Positions 62,366 through 64,000 of a stretch of DNA of 64,000 bases are shown piece by piece (the stretch's first letter is position 1; the number at the start of each line of letters is the position of its first letter). The position numbers and the translations under genes were made by a program. The stretch comes from Adiantum capillus-veneris (Eukaryota; Streptophyta; Polypodiopsida; Polypodiales; Pteridaceae), in contig CM043955.1 of NCBI GenBank assembly GCA_014529385.2, forward strand, positions 147,947,640 through 148,011,639, read 5' to 3'. The notes below the pieces were generated by a model, which was not told the origin of the DNA, searched no databases, and worked only from the letters and a program-made list of their open reading frames with translations.

Positions 62366-62818
62366 CTACAACAAAGTAAAAATATTCACATCAAATGACC
62401 TATGATAATCAATAAGAGGTAGAATGACAGGGTTTGGTGATGCGAGAATTTCTCCTACTCTTTGGGCATCAAACATGAATACCATACGTTGTTGAAAATT
62501 GATTTTTCTACTAATTGCAATGTTTATTCTAATGTGTGGAGTGAAATGGAAGGGGAAAACCTCTATTCCTGGGCCATTATCCATGGTCTATGCATGACCT
62601 AATACTCAAAACAAAACAAAAATATAGACGTCCAAACTAAGGTCGTACCTAATCAGAGGCAAAATAAAAGGGTTTACTGAAGCGTTTATCTCGGCCAACC
62701 TAAGAGGACCTAAAATCCTACGAATTACTCGCTGAAATTGCAACTTAGTACTAACAATTATGTGTACCTTTTGCCTTGCAATGGGAATGAAAGGATCATA
62801 CAAATTCTCGTGATTCAT
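62366..62818 (-). other. Leader of the Ty3 element with two related small frames
   Basis: Between primer site and gag, two small frames (62606-62818, 70 residues, and 62366-62584, 72 residues) encode similar sequences. Both contain ..FQ(R/Q)..., (A/N)S.NP.ILPLI.Y..S.DV.IF.L, so the leader carries a tandem duplication of about 240 bp. Whether they are translated is unknown. Confidence 0.55.
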
Positions 62819-62880
62819 GCAACCTACTTGACTATGCTAAAGGTTGAACCTACACAAAAAGATACACAAGCCTTTCCTCA

Positions 62881-62892
62881 GTGGGGGCACCA
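62881..62892 (-). other. Primer binding site, tRNA not identified
   Basis: On the minus strand TGGTGCCCCCAC starts four bases after the 5' LTR. It begins with the TGG expected opposite the tRNA CCA end but does not match the initiator-Met site. I cannot name the tRNA with confidence. Confidence 0.6.
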
Positions 62893-62896
62893 AAAT

Positions 62897-63918
62897 TGAG
62901 GCGGTCCGGGGCGGGCAACAAGAGAGGCGACCTCTAAACACCCCTTAAGGCTCCCGTGCTGCTCAATTGGGGCTGGGGCAACCACAAGCACAACACAACA
63001 ACAAACCCACAGCCAAACCCAAACAAGATAGGGGCACCACCTAGTTATGGTATGCGAACTAGGACGCAAGAGAGATTTTGGCACAACCAAGAAGATGCAC
63101 CACACAAAACACACAAACAACCTCACACCAAGACACACACAAACTGGACCAGAGAGAGCTAGAGCAAAGGGAAGAGAGAGAGAAAAGGATCTTGGGTAAT
63201 ACCTTATTTGTGACTTGCAAATGAAGATGGTTCGTTATGATGCTATCGTAGAACTTGTATAAAACTCACTCAATGCTTAGTGATTGCTAAACATTGCCAA
63301 AACACACACACTGTCTTAGGGTGTGGGAGACCTCTCACCACAATACCCTCTTACAATGGACAAAAAATGGAAATGAAAAAAACACACTAAAACACTTTCT
63401 AAATCAAGATCAACCGATAAAAACTCAAAATACACAAGTCACCTTGAATTCACCGAACCGTATTGCACAAATGGAAGGATGAAGATTTGAACGTCGAATC
63501 ACGCCTTTGATGCACCAAACCTCAATTTATTGATGATGAAGGAGCATATACAATAGTGGTTTTGAGATTTGTGGAACTCACGCTCTCTCACTTACAATGT
63601 GTAGCTTGAAGGCTTCTCTCACACCAAGAGTGAAGCTCACAAGTGGTTGCTACACCTAAGTCTCTCCTCACGCATAGAGTGTTGGGGTGCTATGTGAGAT
63701 ATTGGAGGTTGTTTTACAAGAAGGAGACGGGCCTATTTATAGGTTGGAGACCCCTCATTAAGATTATTGGCAATCCTAATTTACAAGCTAACAAATCAGG
63801 ATTATGATTTTTTTGAATATCAAAACATTGCGGGCCTTCTTTGTCTGCTTGAGTCATGGGTGTGGGCTCAAAAGAGAGCATTATTGATGGTAGATAAGGT
63901 GAAAGTAAGTTTTAAGGA

Positions 63919-63988
<70 letters not shown>

Positions 63989-64000
63989 ACTATACATGTC
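62897..64000 (-). repeat. 5' LTR of the Ty3 element (partial)
   Basis: The first 1104 bp (plus strand) match 54317 onward almost exactly, including the GA array, which is a few repeats longer here (about 63924-63987). The window ends within it, so the element should continue for about 1.5 kb. Confidence 0.95.

Larger units (their letters stand above)
54317..64000 (-). mobile_element. Young Ty3/gypsy element, Tat-type (runs off the right edge)
   Basis: Long direct repeats at 54317-56981 and from 62897 to the window end are the LTRs. Between them, on the minus strand, come a primer site, leader, gag, protease, reverse transcriptase, two RNase H-like domains and integrase, followed by a purine tract. 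The integrase-last order is that of Ty3/gypsy; the second RNase H before integrase points to the Tat lineage, and no chromodomain is visible. About four substitutions plus a GA-length change separate the LTRs over the 1.1 kb that can be compared, so the insertion is young. The element looks nearly whole, with about one break in pol. Its left half lies in the window completely; the 5' LTR is cut by the window edge. Confidence 0.9.

Overview
The window looks like repeat-rich nuclear DNA of a land plant. This rests on a GRAS transcription-factor fragment, a rhomboid-like gene with a C-terminal RanBP2 zinc finger (the layout of plant RBL14-type proteins), a Tat-type Ty3 element with a second RNase H, and LTR elements primed by initiator tRNA-Met. 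Very long (GA)n/(CT)n arrays, often 50-110 bp, recur throughout. A fern- or lycophyte-like genome is my guess, not a demonstration. There is no sign of bacterial organisation.

Layout. 1-11.6 kb: a broken coiled-coil coding fragment at the left edge, GA arrays with a minisatellite, a solo copia-type LTR with 5-bp target duplication (2906-3585), two LTRs placed head to head (4031-4988) with a third relative at 9456-9937, CT arrays, and long stretches with no recognisable gene. 11.67-15.41 kb: a short-LTR copia fossil flanked by CCCTT. 15.4-26.5 kb: non-coding and microsatellite DNA, the last coding exon of a rhomboid-like protein (19072-19800, minus), and a dispersed repeat present in a long and a short form. 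26.5-31.2 kb: a decayed LINE 3' region and a heavily decayed Ty3 fossil. 33.85-34.21 kb: a tRNA-derived SINE with an 18-bp target duplication. 35.3-38 kb: GA-array-rich DNA with a LINE 3' fragment, a GRAS C-terminal fragment, and a four-unit tandem array in which every unit carries its own GA array.

37.9-51.7 kb is the most interesting part. One LINE is split within its reverse transcriptase into two halves facing opposite ways (3' half on minus at 37.9-39.6 kb, 5' half on plus at 40.4-42.0 kb). Each half ends against sequence of another element family. That family appears as a 0.55-kb short unit (41995-42545) joined tail to head to a larger unit. The larger region carries a Helitron-type Rep/PIF1-helicase gene set, a complete-looking protein kinase upstream, and a GIY-YIG nuclease domain downstream. 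A kinase and a GIY-YIG nuclease flanking a Helitron-type Rep/helicase is not an arrangement I know, and it is my main candidate for something undescribed. The Rep/helicase part has several disruptions, so this copy is probably dead, although intron-like signals suggest that some breaks are splice sites.

52.2-54.3 kb holds a 165-bp tandem duplication and a 253-bp MITE with TAA target duplications. From 54317 to the right edge lies a young Ty3/Tat-type element on the minus strand with 2.67-kb LTRs; its outer (5') LTR runs off the window. About four substitutions separate the LTRs over the 1.1 kb that can be compared.
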